The notes under the pieces: generated by a model | Databases searched by the model: none | Seen by the model: only the letters and a program-made list of their open reading frames with translations | What the model was told of the DNA's origin: nothing | Source: JACCZX01 sp963729165 | GTDB lineage: Bacteria > Pseudomonadota > Gammaproteobacteria > Burkholderiales > Burkholderiaceae_F | Direction: 5' to 3' | NCBI GenBank assembly: GCA_963729165.1 | Contig: CAVSMM010000013.1 | Location: forward strand, 62,001-126,000 | Length of the DNA stretch: 64,000 nt | Translations under genes and position numbers: made by a program | Part shown: positions 54,823 through 63,346 of the stretch, one piece after another | How positions within the stretch are numbered: the stretch's first letter is position 1 | Layout of the letters: each line of letters opens with the position of its first letter

Positions 54823-57344
54823 GTTCCGAGCGTCTGAGCGCAGCATCCACGCCCCCCGCCACCGCGCGCATCGTCATCATCGGCGGCGGGATCATGGGGT
54901 GCTCGGTCGCGTATCACCTGAGCATGCTCGGTGAGAAAGACGTCGTGCTGCTCGAGCAGGGGAGGCTGACGTCGGGCACGACGTGGCACGCCGCCGGCCT
55001 GGTCGGTCAGCTTCGCGCGCACGAAAGCATGACGCGGCTGATCCGATATTCGACCGAGCTGTATTCGAAGCTCGAAGCGCGAGACGGGACTCGGCACCGG
55101 CTGGAAGCAATGCGGCTCGCTCGCAGTTGCGCGCACTTCCGACCGCATGATTCAATTGAAGCGCACCGCAGCGGTCGCGCGCGCGCATGGCGTCGATTGC
55201 GACGTGGTCTCGGTCGCCGAAGCCGCGAAGCTTTATCCGATCATGGCGACCGATGATCTGAAAGGTGCAGTGTGGCTGCCCGGCGACGGCAAAGCGAACC
55301 CGGCTGACTTGACACTCGCGCTTGCAAAAGGTGCGCGCAATCGCGGCGTGAAGATCTTCGAGAATGTGCGGGCGTCTGGACTGGAAACTTCTTCTTCCTC
55401 ACGCATGCAGCGCGTTTCGTCTCTGGCCTGGCGCAGCAAGGTCAGGCGACGAAGGACGGATCGATGCGGAGATCGTCGTACTTTGCGGTGGCCAGTGGTC
55501 GCGCGCGTTAGCGCGCCAGATCAACGTCACGGTGCCGCTTTTTTCTTGCGAGCACTTTTACATCGTCACCGATCGGATCGAAGGCGTGCATCGCGATCTG
55601 CCGGTGATGCGCGATCCCGACGGATACATCTACTTCAAGGAGGAAGTCGGCGGCCTGCTGATGGGCGGCTTCGAGCCGAACGCAACGCCGTGGCTGCAAA
55701 GCGCGCTGCATCGTGGAGGCATTCCGGAAAACTTTGAGTTCCAGTTGTTGCCCGACAACTGGGATGCGTTTCAAATTCTGCTGGACAACGCGATGATCCG
55801 CGTGCCGGCGCTCGAGACGGCGCAAGTCAAGCAGTTCTACAACGGCCCCGAGTCGTTTACCGCAGATAACAACTTCATCGTTGGGCCGGCGCCCGGCTTT
55901 CAAAATTTTTACGTTGGCTGCGGGTTCAACTCGATGGGAATCGCGTCAGCCGGCGGCGCAGGCCGCGCACTGGCCGAGTGGATCGTGCAGGGCGAGCCAA
56001 CGCTTGACCTGTGGCCGGTCGACATTCGCCGCTTCAATCACTTCAACGCGAACGAAAACTGGCTGCCCGATCGCATCGGCGAAGTACTCGGCATGCACTA
56101 CAAGATGCCGTGGCCGAATCGCGAGCTCGAAAGTGCGCGTCCGTTTCGGCGCTCGCCGTTGTATTCGCTGCTGCGTGACGCCGGTGCCTGCTTCGGCTCG
56201 AAGATGGGATGGGAGCGTGCGAACTTTTTTGCGCCGTCACGCGAACAGGCGCAGATCGAGTACGCATGGGGCCATCAAAACTGGCATTCGTGGGTCGCTG
56301 AGGAGCACCGCGCATGTCGCGAGCGGGTCGCCATCTTTGACATGAGCTCATTCGCGAAGCTGTTGATCAAGGGGCCGGACGCACAGCGCGCATTGAACTC
56401 GATCATCGCCAACGACGTGCCGGTCGAGCCGGGTGCCACCGTTTATACCGGCATGCTGAACGATCGCGGCGGGTACGAGAGCGACTTCACGGTAACGATG
56501 CTCGATTACAACGAGTACATGATCGTGACCGGCAGTGCACAGGCCGTGCGTGATCGTGATGTGATCGATCGCGCATTTGCCGCGTTGCCGGGTGCCGCGC
56601 GCTGCGAGGTGTTCGACATCACGTCGATGTACGCCGTGATTGCTGTCATGGGGCCACGGTCGCGCGACCTGCTGCAGCAGTGTCTCGACCGCAAATTTTG
56701 CGTCGGTCGATTTTCCATTCGGCACATCGCGTTCCATCGACGTCGGGTACGCGACGGTACGCGCAACCCGGCTTACCTACGTGGGTGAGCTTGGATGGGA
56801 GCTTTACGTTCCGGTGGAGTTCGCGGTCGGTGTGTATGAGGTGCTGATGACGGCAGGCAAAGACCTGGGTATTGCGAACGCCGGCTACTACGCGATCGAC
56901 TCGCTGCGCCTCGAGAAGGGCTACCGCGCATGGGGCCGCGAGTTGTCGCCTGATATCAATCCCTACGAGGCGGGCTTGGGATTCGCGGTTAAGCTCGACA
57001 AGCCCGGCGGCTTCCGCGGCCGTGACGCGCTCGCTGCGATCGATCCGCGCGCGGTCAAGCGGCGCATCGTTTCACTGGTGATCGATTCGCCGCATACGAA
57101 CGTTTGGGGCAATGAACTGATTTTGCGTAACGGCCAGCCGATCGGATCGATCACATCGGCGGCGTTCGGACATACGATCGGCAAGCCTGTTGCGCTCGGA
57201 CAGGTAACGTCCGCCAATGGCGTAGCCGATCGTGCGTGGATCGAAAGCGGCCAGTACGAAATCGATCTTGCCGGCGAACGCTTTGCGGCCACCGTCTCGC
57301 TTAAACCGCCGTACGATCCCGATTCGCGACGCATAAGAAGCTAG
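54819..57344 (+). CDS. FAD-dependent oxidoreductase / GcvT-domain protein (dimethylglycine dehydrogenase-like; frameshifts)
   Basis: About 840 residues starting at a TTG that overlaps the regulator stop. The N-terminus RIVIIGGGIMGCSVAYHLS has the GxGxxG dinucleotide fold, followed by TSGTTWHAAGLVGQLRAHES. After indels near 55105, 55380 and 55460 the oxidase domain continues (GGLLMGGFEPN, NNFIVGPAPGFQNFYVGCGF). From about residue 480 a GcvT/folate-binding domain follows: VAIFDMSSFAKLLIKGPDA, MLNDRGGYESDFTV, then after an indel near 56690 LTYVGELGWELYVP and RLEKGYRAWGRELSPDINP. The enzyme should oxidise an N-methyl amine such as dimethylglycine or sarcosine and pass the one-carbon unit to tetrahydrofolate. 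Confidence 0.88.
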
Positions 57345-57352
57345 GAGAACAA

Positions 57353-58471
57353 ATGCTGGTCGGCGTGCCGAAGGAGATCAAGGTTCACGAATACCGCGTC
57401 GGCCTGACACCATCATCGGTGCGCGAGATGACGCTGCACAACCACCAGGTGCTGGTGCAAACCGACGCCGGTGCCGGCATCGGAGCGACTGATGACGACT
57501 ATCGGCGTGCCGGAGCCGAGATCGCCTCGAGCGCTGACGAAGTGTTCAAACGCGCCGAGATGATCGTCAAGGTCAAGGAACCGCAGGCGATCGAACGCGC
57601 GATGTTGCGCGAAGGCCAGATTCTTTTCACCTACTTGCATCTGGCGCCCGATCCGGAGCAGGCGGCGGATCTGTTAAAAAGCGGCGCGATCTGCATCGCC
57701 TACGAAACCGTCACTGCGCCGACCGGGGGCCTGCCGCTGCTGGCACCGATGTCCGAAGTGGCCGGTCGATTGTCGGTACAGGCGGGTGCGCGCTGTCTCG
57801 AAAAGTCCGCGGGCGGCATGGGCATGCTGCTCGGTGGCGTTGCCGGCGTGCCGCCGGGCCGCATCGTGATTCTCGGTGCCGGCATGGTCGGCATCAACGC
57901 CGCCCAGATGGCAGTGGGCACCGGCGCCGAAGTCGTCGTGATCGATATCTCGATCGATGCTTTGCGCCGTATGGATGCAATGCTCGGCGCGCGCGTGATG
58001 ACAGTGTTTTCTAATCGCGACAACGTTGAGCGCGAAGTGCTGCGCGCCGATCTCGTGATTTCCGGCGTGCTGATTCCGGGAGCGGAAGCGCCGAAGCTCG
58101 TGACGCGCGCGATGCTGCCGCAGATGAAGCGCGGCTCGGTGATCGTCGACGTCGCGATCGATCAAGGCGGCAGCTGCGAAACTTCGCGCCCGACCACGCA
58201 CGCCGACCCGACCTACGTCATCGACGGCGTCGTGCACTACATGGTCGCCAACATGCCGGGTGCGGTGCCGCGCACTTCGACCTACGCGCTGAACAACGCC
58301 ACGCTGCCGTTCGCATTGCAGCTGGCGAACAAAGGCTGGCGCCGTGCATTGTCGGAGAACCCCCACTTGAAGGCGGGCCTGAACATCGCGGGAGGCAAAG
58401 TCACCTACAAGGCAGTGGCCAAGGCGCTGGATCGGTCGTACACGGCTGCCGACGCGGTTCTGCCGCTCTGA
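57353..58471 (+). CDS. ald: Alanine dehydrogenase
   Basis: 372 residues, intact. MLVGVPKEIKVHEYRVGLTP is the family start; KVKEPQAIERAMLREGQILF, the NAD fold VILGAGMVGINAAQMAVGTGA, and DVAIDQGGSCETSRPTTHADP are present, with the conserved Lys74 (KVKEPQ) and His95-type residues (YLHLAPD). It converts alanine to pyruvate and ammonia with NAD, or the reverse. The ATG is 8 bases after the oxidoreductase stop (AGGAG upstream), placing it in the same transcript: breakdown of N-methylated amino acids yielding amino acids would feed it. Confidence 0.93.
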   Translation: MLVGVPKEIKVHEYRVGLTPSSVREMTLHNHQVLVQTDAGAGIGATDDDYRRAGAEIASSADEVFKRAEMIVKVKEPQAIERAMLREGQILFTYLHLAPDPEQAADLLKSGAICIAYETVTAPTGGLPLLAPMSEVAGRLSVQAGARCLEKSAGGMGMLLGGVAGVPPGRIVILGAGMVGINAAQMAVGTGAEVVVIDISIDALRRMDAMLGARVMTVFSNRDNVEREVLRADLVISGVLIPGAEAPKLVTRAMLPQMKRGSVIVDVAIDQGGSCETSRPTTHADPTYVIDGVVHYMVANMPGAVPRTSTYALNNATLPFALQLANKGWRRALSENPHLKAGLNIAGGKVTYKAVAKALDRSYTAADAVLPL

Positions 58472-58481
58472 GCCGGCCACT

Positions 58482-59333
58482 TTGAGCCTGGAAGTCACGC
58501 TTGCGGTGCTGTTTGCAGCACTGTTGCACGCATCATGGAACGCGATGATCAAGGGCGGCAGCGATGTATTGCTCGACACCGCGGCGATCGTGGCAGGTGC
58601 CGGCATCATTGCCCTTCCCTTTCTGCTCGTCGTTGCGCCGCCAGCGCGCGAGAGCTGGCCTTACATCGCCGGCTCGCTGGCCACGCACGTGGCCTATTAC
58701 TTCTGCATGATCAATGCTTACAGGACCGGCGAACTATCGCTGGTGTATCCGTTGATGCGCGGCGTAGCACCGCTGATCACAGCGCTGCTCGGAGTTGCGT
58801 TGCTGCGTGAGACACCCGGTGCGGTGAGCTCAGCCGGCATGCTGCTGATCTCGATCGGAGTGATCGCATTGGCGCTGAGGCCTACACCCGGTGCATCGAT
58901 GCTTGCGGGGCATGGGCGTGCGATTGGGTTTGCGTTGACCAACGCTGCAGTGATTGCGACTTACACGATCATCGACGGTGCCGGTGCCCGGCTCGCGGGC
59001 AACGTATGGTCGTACATCGTCTGGCTGTTCGTACTCGATTCGCTTCCCTTTTCGATCTACATGCTCGTAACGCGACGCCAAGCGTTCGTCAGTGCGCTCG
59101 CCAAGCGCCGTTGGCACGGATTGATCGGTGGCGGCTTGTCCGCAAGCGCCTATGCGATATCGGTGTGGGCAATGACGAAGGCGCCAGTGGCGCTAGTCGC
59201 GTCGCTGCGCGAAACATCGGTGCTGTTCGCGACGCTGATCGGCGCACGCCTGTTGAAAGAAAAGTTGACGCTCCGACGCTGGGCCGGGGTCGGGGCTGTG
59301 GTCATCGGGGTCGTAGCGCTGAAGGTGGCGTAG
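58482..59333 (+). CDS. EamA/DMT-family transporter
   Basis: 283 residues starting at a TTG 10 bases after ald. Ten hydrophobic segments are visible, e.g. LEVTLAVLFAALLHASWNAM, IVAGAGIIALPFLLVVAP, VAPLITALLGVALLRETPG and AGVGAVVIGVVALKVA at the end, with two EamA repeats (about 1-135 and 150-283). Members move amino acids and related small metabolites, usually outward. Its position after alanine dehydrogenase suggests handling of an amino acid from this pathway (inference). Confidence 0.85.
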   Translation: MSLEVTLAVLFAALLHASWNAMIKGGSDVLLDTAAIVAGAGIIALPFLLVVAPPARESWPYIAGSLATHVAYYFCMINAYRTGELSLVYPLMRGVAPLITALLGVALLRETPGAVSSAGMLLISIGVIALALRPTPGASMLAGHGRAIGFALTNAAVIATYTIIDGAGARLAGNVWSYIVWLFVLDSLPFSIYMLVTRRQAFVSALAKRRWHGLIGGGLSASAYAISVWAMTKAPVALVASLRETSVLFATLIGARLLKEKLTLRRWAGVGAVVIGVVALKVA

Positions 59334-59431
59334 CAATACCGGCCGCGAGCAGATTGCGGTCGTCCGAACTGATAGCCTGCGCGTTCGATTGCGACACGAC
59401 CAAAGCTGCCTGCCAAGGCAATACTTACAGG

Positions 59432-61006
59432 ATGACCCACGTGCTGCCGTTGAGGACAACCTCGTATTGCCTGGCGCTGGTTGCCGCGCTACTCACAGCT
59501 TGCACGACAACGCCGAAGCCGAAAGACCCGCCGACGCCCTCGTATGTGTTGGCGACGCCGGGTGCCACACCGCTCGGCAAGCAGGTTGCGACGCTGCGCC
59601 CACGCACGGTGACCGCCGGGCAATCGGGCTTGTTTCTCCTGGGCCAGGGCGTCGAAGCGTTCTCTGCGCGCGTTGGTCTGGCGCAGCGGGCTACTCGAAC
59701 GCTGGACGTTCAGTACTACGCAATTTTCGCCGACGAAAGCGGCACCCTTCTGCTCGGCGAGCTGGTCGATGCGGCGCGGCGCGGCATTCGCGTTCGCCTG
59801 CTGCTCGACGACCTTCACACGTCGGGGGAAGGGCTCGACCTCACGCTGCTGGCTTCGGTACCGGGTATTGAAGTGCGCGTCTTCAATCCGTTTGCGGGGC
59901 GCGGGTTTGGCCCGGCGCGTGTGCTCGAGTTCATCGCCGACGGCGAGCGGTTGAATCGCCGCATGCACAACAAGGCGTGGATCGCAGACAACGTCGGAGC
60001 CATCATCGGCGGCCGCAATCTGGGCAACAAATATTTCAGCGGTCCGAGCGAGACTCTGTTCGCGGACCTCGATGTGCTGACACTGGGCCCTGTGACGCGC
60101 GAGATTTCTCGCAGCTTCGATCGTTACTGGAATAGCGAATGGGCGCTGCCGCTCACTGTGCCTGCGACCGATAAGGAAAAAGTGCCGGCGCGCCTCGCCG
60201 AATTCGCAAATCGTATCGAGCAAATCAAGGCATCCACTTATGGGCTATCGCTGAAGAAGACGGACCCGCTTGGTGACTTGCTCGCCCGCCGGCGTCCAGT
60301 CGTCTGGGCCACCGCGCATGCGGTGGTCGATCCCGTATCGAAGTTCGACGCCGACAAATCACCCGAAGTCGAAAGCTACGTGCTTACCGAGGTGGCTGAG
60401 CAACTGCGTGCGACGCGGCATTCACTCTTGATGGTATCGCCGTATTTTGTGCCAGGGCAAAGCGGCACCGACTTGTTGAAGAGCCTTGTCGACCGGGGTG
60501 TCAACGTGCGCGTGTTGACCAACTCGCTGAGCGCGACCGATGTGCCACTGGTGCATGCCGGCTACGCAAAGTATCGGCCGGACCTGCTCAAACACGGCGT
60601 AACGCTGTACGAATTGAAGCCCACGTCCATTCCGGACATCGGCGTCAGCCGCGGATCAGCGACGCTTGCGCCCAACAGCGAGGCAAGCCTGCATGCGAAG
60701 GCCTTCGTCATCGATCAGCGCACCGTACTCATCGGTTCGATGAATTTCGACCCACGATCAGCTTGGTACAACAGCGAATTGGGAATCCTCGTTGAAAGTC
60801 CGGAACTGGCGGCCCAGGTCGTTCGAGCGTTTGACAGCGTCACGTCGAGCGACCGCGTATGGAAGATTGCGCTGGACGAGACGGGCCTGGCGTGGATCTC
60901 GACCGACATCAACGCTGCCAATACGTTGCGTAGCGAGCCAGCCAGTTTCTGGCGCCGCGTCCAGGTCGAGCTGCTCGGCCCACTGGCGCCGGAAGGCTAC
61001 ATGTAA
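59432..61006 (+). CDS. Phospholipase D-family lipoprotein (ClsC/YmdC-like)
   Basis: Start at the ATG 59432 (ACAGG upstream); the open frame extends further but that part overlaps the transporter end and has no leader. MTHVLPLRTTSYCLALVAAL then LTACTT is a lipoprotein signal, lipidated at Cys 25. Two PLD motifs follow: MHNKAWIADNVGAIIGGRNLGN (about 180-200) and HAKAFVIDQRTVLIGSMNFDP (about 415-435). LLDDLHTSGEGLDLTLLASVPG and VSPYFVPGQSGTDLLKSLVD match ClsC. 524 residues. ClsC makes cardiolipin from phosphatidylethanolamine and phosphatidylglycerol, with YmdB as partner in E. coli; no ymdB is seen. Confidence 0.85.
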   Translation: MTHVLPLRTTSYCLALVAALLTACTTTPKPKDPPTPSYVLATPGATPLGKQVATLRPRTVTAGQSGLFLLGQGVEAFSARVGLAQRATRTLDVQYYAIFADESGTLLLGELVDAARRGIRVRLLLDDLHTSGEGLDLTLLASVPGIEVRVFNPFAGRGFGPARVLEFIADGERLNRRMHNKAWIADNVGAIIGGRNLGNKYFSGPSETLFADLDVLTLGPVTREISRSFDRYWNSEWALPLTVPATDKEKVPARLAEFANRIEQIKASTYGLSLKKTDPLGDLLARRRPVVWATAHAVVDPVSKFDADKSPEVESYVLTEVAEQLRATRHSLLMVSPYFVPGQSGTDLLKSLVDRGVNVRVLTNSLSATDVPLVHAGYAKYRPDLLKHGVTLYELKPTSIPDIGVSRGSATLAPNSEASLHAKAFVIDQRTVLIGSMNFDPRSAWYNSELGILVESPELAAQVVRAFDSVTSSDRVWKIALDETGLAWISTDINAANTLRSEPASFWRRVQVELLGPLAPEGYM

Positions 61007-61068
61007 TGCCGCTGACCGGGGCCATCGGCGGGAATTTTTCTTGCTGCTAAGCGACTAAAATTCCCTTT

Positions 61069-61713
61069 ATGAAGTGGCTTCTGCTTTCACTGCTGTTGAC
61101 GTTCGCGGTCCCATCGGCACTTGCTCAGCGATGGGACGAAGATTTTGCCGCGTTTGCAGCGGCCGACAAGGTCAAGCCACCGGAACGCGGCGGGATTTTG
61201 TTCGTCGGCAGCTCGTCGATCCGGCTTTGGGAAAAGCTTGAGGGACAGCTTGAAATGCCGCTGCTGATCAAGCGCGGCTTCGGCGGCTCCCAGCTTTCGG
61301 ACTGCGTTGAGCACGTGCAGCGGCTGGTTATTGGATACGCGCCGAAGGTCGTCGTCCTATATGCCGGTGACAACGATTTGGCGGCGGGGCGCTCGCCCGA
61401 ATACATCCGCGACCAGTTCATCGCGTTCGTCAAGGAAGTGCACCAGGCGCTGCCGGAAACCCGGGTCGCGTTCGTGTCGATCAAGCCGAGCCCTTCGCGG
61501 CGCATTTACCTCGACAACGCGCGCGAGGCGAACGGCTTGATCGAGGCGTATTCAAAAGGTAAGAAGAACATCGAATACATCGACGTTTTCACACCGATGC
61601 TCGATAAGAAAGGCGTTCCGCGCCCCGAGCTATTTCGCGCGGACGCCCTGCACCTTAACGAGGCCGGATACGAGCTCTGGGCGTCGATCATCCGGCCCCG
61701 GCTTCTTCGTTAG
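61069..61713 (+). CDS. Exported SGNH/GDSL hydrolase
   Basis: 214 residues with a signal peptide (MKWLLLSLLLTFAVPSALAQ). SGNH motifs: GGILFVGSSSIRLWEKL (block I; the nucleophile is within GSSS), RGFGGSQLSDC (block II Gly), VVLYAGDNDLA (block III Asn) and ADALHLNEAGYELW (block V, catalytic Asp-x-x-His). It is a periplasmic esterase or lipase-like enzyme acting on small or lipid esters. It ends tail to tail with, and overlaps, the OpgC-type gene by 84 bases. Confidence 0.9.
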   Translation: MKWLLLSLLLTFAVPSALAQRWDEDFAAFAAADKVKPPERGGILFVGSSSIRLWEKLEGQLEMPLLIKRGFGGSQLSDCVEHVQRLVIGYAPKVVVLYAGDNDLAAGRSPEYIRDQFIAFVKEVHQALPETRVAFVSIKPSPSRRIYLDNAREANGLIEAYSKGKKNIEYIDVFTPMLDKKGVPRPELFRADALHLNEAGYELWASIIRPRLLR

Positions 61714-62844
61714 CGGAGCGTTTGAGTTAGGAACTTTTGCAGCCACGAACGCCACCACGTAAAGCACGGCAATCGTGCCCAGCAGGATCAGCACTTCCAA
61801 CGCCACCGGCATTTGTCCGCGTCGATCACCGACCAGCGCAAGCAACAGCAGTGCGCACACCAGGTGCGCACAAAACACCGGCAGCGAAGCGTTGCCGAGT
61901 ACTTCGAGAAAGCGAAATCGCATCACGCGCGCCACCGGCGGGCCGAAGTGCATCACGACGATCATCATCGCGACGAAGTTGATCAGGCGCAGCGGGCCAA
62001 GCTGCCACTTATCGAACAGCAGATTCAGGTCGTTGCGTCCCCCGAACGGCGCCTGGCCAACCGCGTGCCGCCAGATCATGCATCCGACAACGATGGCCAA
62101 TGCCAGCCATACCAGGCTGCGGGTCGAATGAAATTTCGGTTTCTCGATTTCACCTTGTTCGACGTTCTCACCAGCCTGCATGCTCGAGCCCATCCAGAGC
62201 CCAAAGATCCACAGGAACTGCCACGCCGCGAGCTCGAATGCGCCGGATTGATGCAGCGGCACGCGAATGGTCCGCGAGGTGATCCATGCGTACAAGCCAC
62301 GATCGAGCTCGAACTGCGCAAAGATCCAGAACAGCACGCTGATTCCAAATACGATCGTCCAGCCGTAGCGCCGATATCGCAGCCCGATGGTCAGCGCGAG
62401 TGGGCTCGCCAGCATGAACAGCACATACATCGGCAGAATGTCGAGCAGCGGCGGGTTGTAAATCAGCGCAAGGCTGCTCAGCAGCGCTGTGACCGGCGCC
62501 TGCATGTAAAACGAAATCATGTTCTTAATGGCGGCCTGATCGGTCGCGATGCCGAGCGCAGCGATTATCGTGAACAGATAAAGCAGCATCGCTGCGTGCC
62601 AGGCCCACACCAACCCCGCGCGGTCCCACAAGCCACGGCGCATCGCACCGGGCCCCTTCTCGAACGCGATCTTGGTGTAAACACTGCCGACCAGAAACGC
62701 CGACAAAAAAACGAAACCTTCCGCAGCCGAAACGAATCCGAATGGCTGGCTAAGCCGATCCGAAATAGTCGTAGGAACGTGCGTGACGGTGATCAGCAGC
62801 AGCATCAAGCCGCGCAGCGCATCGAGTTCGGGCTTTCGGGTCAT
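61630..62844 (-). CDS. OpgC-type integral membrane acyltransferase-like protein
   Basis: The ATG at 62844 (MTRKPELDALRGLMLLLITV) was chosen because D-x-LRG-x-xx-x-I/L is the universal start of OpgC/acyltransferase-3 proteins; the upstream frame runs into the repeat region. About 404 residues with ten hydrophobic helices, e.g. FVFLSAFLVGSVYTKIAF, YLFTIIAALGIAT, LPMYVLFMLASPLALTIGL and VLILLGTIAVLYVVAFVAA. OpgC proteins succinylate or acylate osmoregulated periplasmic glucans. The last ~28 residues overlap the convergent SGNH gene and are odd, so the true end may be earlier after an indel. Confidence 0.82.
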   Translation of the reverse strand: MTRKPELDALRGLMLLLITVTHVPTTISDRLSQPFGFVSAAEGFVFLSAFLVGSVYTKIAFEKGPGAMRRGLWDRAGLVWAWHAAMLLYLFTIIAALGIATDQAAIKNMISFYMQAPVTALLSSLALIYNPPLLDILPMYVLFMLASPLALTIGLRYRRYGWTIVFGISVLFWIFAQFELDRGLYAWITSRTIRVPLHQSGAFELAAWQFLWIFGLWMGSSMQAGENVEQGEIEKPKFHSTRSLVWLALAIVVGCMIWRHAVGQAPFGGRNDLNLLFDKWQLGPLRLINFVAMMIVVMHFGPPVARVMRFRFLEVLGNASLPVFCAHLVCALLLLALVGDRRGQMPVALEVLILLGTIAVLYVVAFVAAKVPNSNAPLTKKPGPDDRRPELVSGLVKVQGVRAK

Positions 62845-63346
62845 CGCGAAAATCGGATATGCAATTTGCATGCTTGCTTGCAAATATCCACAGCAGCAGC
62901 GGCTGGCGCAGCTGCGCCGCCTACGTCGTCGGCCACTAAAGTGGCAACCACTGCGGTACTCACGCCAGCGGCGGGCCTGCAACTCGCTGCGCTCAGACAG
63001 GCAGGCCCTTAACTGCCCCGCTGGCTCTCCGTTCCTCGGGCGACGACTCAAAGGCGGCGCATCTGCGCCAGCCGCTGCTGTCGCGACGTTGCCTCACATG
63101 AGATGCTTTTTTCTTTCCCATCCCAAAAGTGAGACTGTGTCTCGCGCAAGCGTTGGGCGAAGATGACGTGCCTTCGGGGCGTCGCCCGAGGAGCGGAGCA
63201 ACGCCGAGGCCGTTGAGCAAAAAAACGCTTTAGCCTTTTTTTGCGCCGGCGTTGTGAGTACCGCAGTGGTTGGCACTTTAGTGCCCGACGCCCAGGCAGG
63301 GCAGCTCCGCCCAACGTTTGCGCGCCGCGCCCAAAGTAACTTGCGT
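62845..63346. repeat. Intergenic block of interleaved inverted repeats
   Basis: About 500 bases between the starts/ends of OpgC and the aminotransferase hold no convincing gene. Two long inverted repeats interleave: arm A 62894-62922 with 63052-63080 (28 of 29 match) and arm B 62927-62963 with 63254-63290 (35 of 37 match). Both mismatches in arm B fall inside its own hairpin, GCCACT-AA-AGTGGC on the left and GGCACT-AA-AGTGCC on the right (complement), and preserve pairing. No transposase is encoded. Open frames here are low-complexity Arg/Ala products. Confidence 0.8.

Noticed and set aside
59006..59431. Upstream extension of the phospholipase D frame
   Set aside because: It overlaps the EamA transporter gene, and the lipoprotein leader starting at 59432 marks the real start.
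61813..63012. Plus-strand open frame of 399 codons
   Set aside because: Antisense to the OpgC-type membrane protein, whose helices and LRG start are clear.
62845..63346. Insertion sequence between opgC and phnW
   Set aside because: Inverted repeats are present but no transposase frame and no target duplication could be found; kept only as a repeat block.
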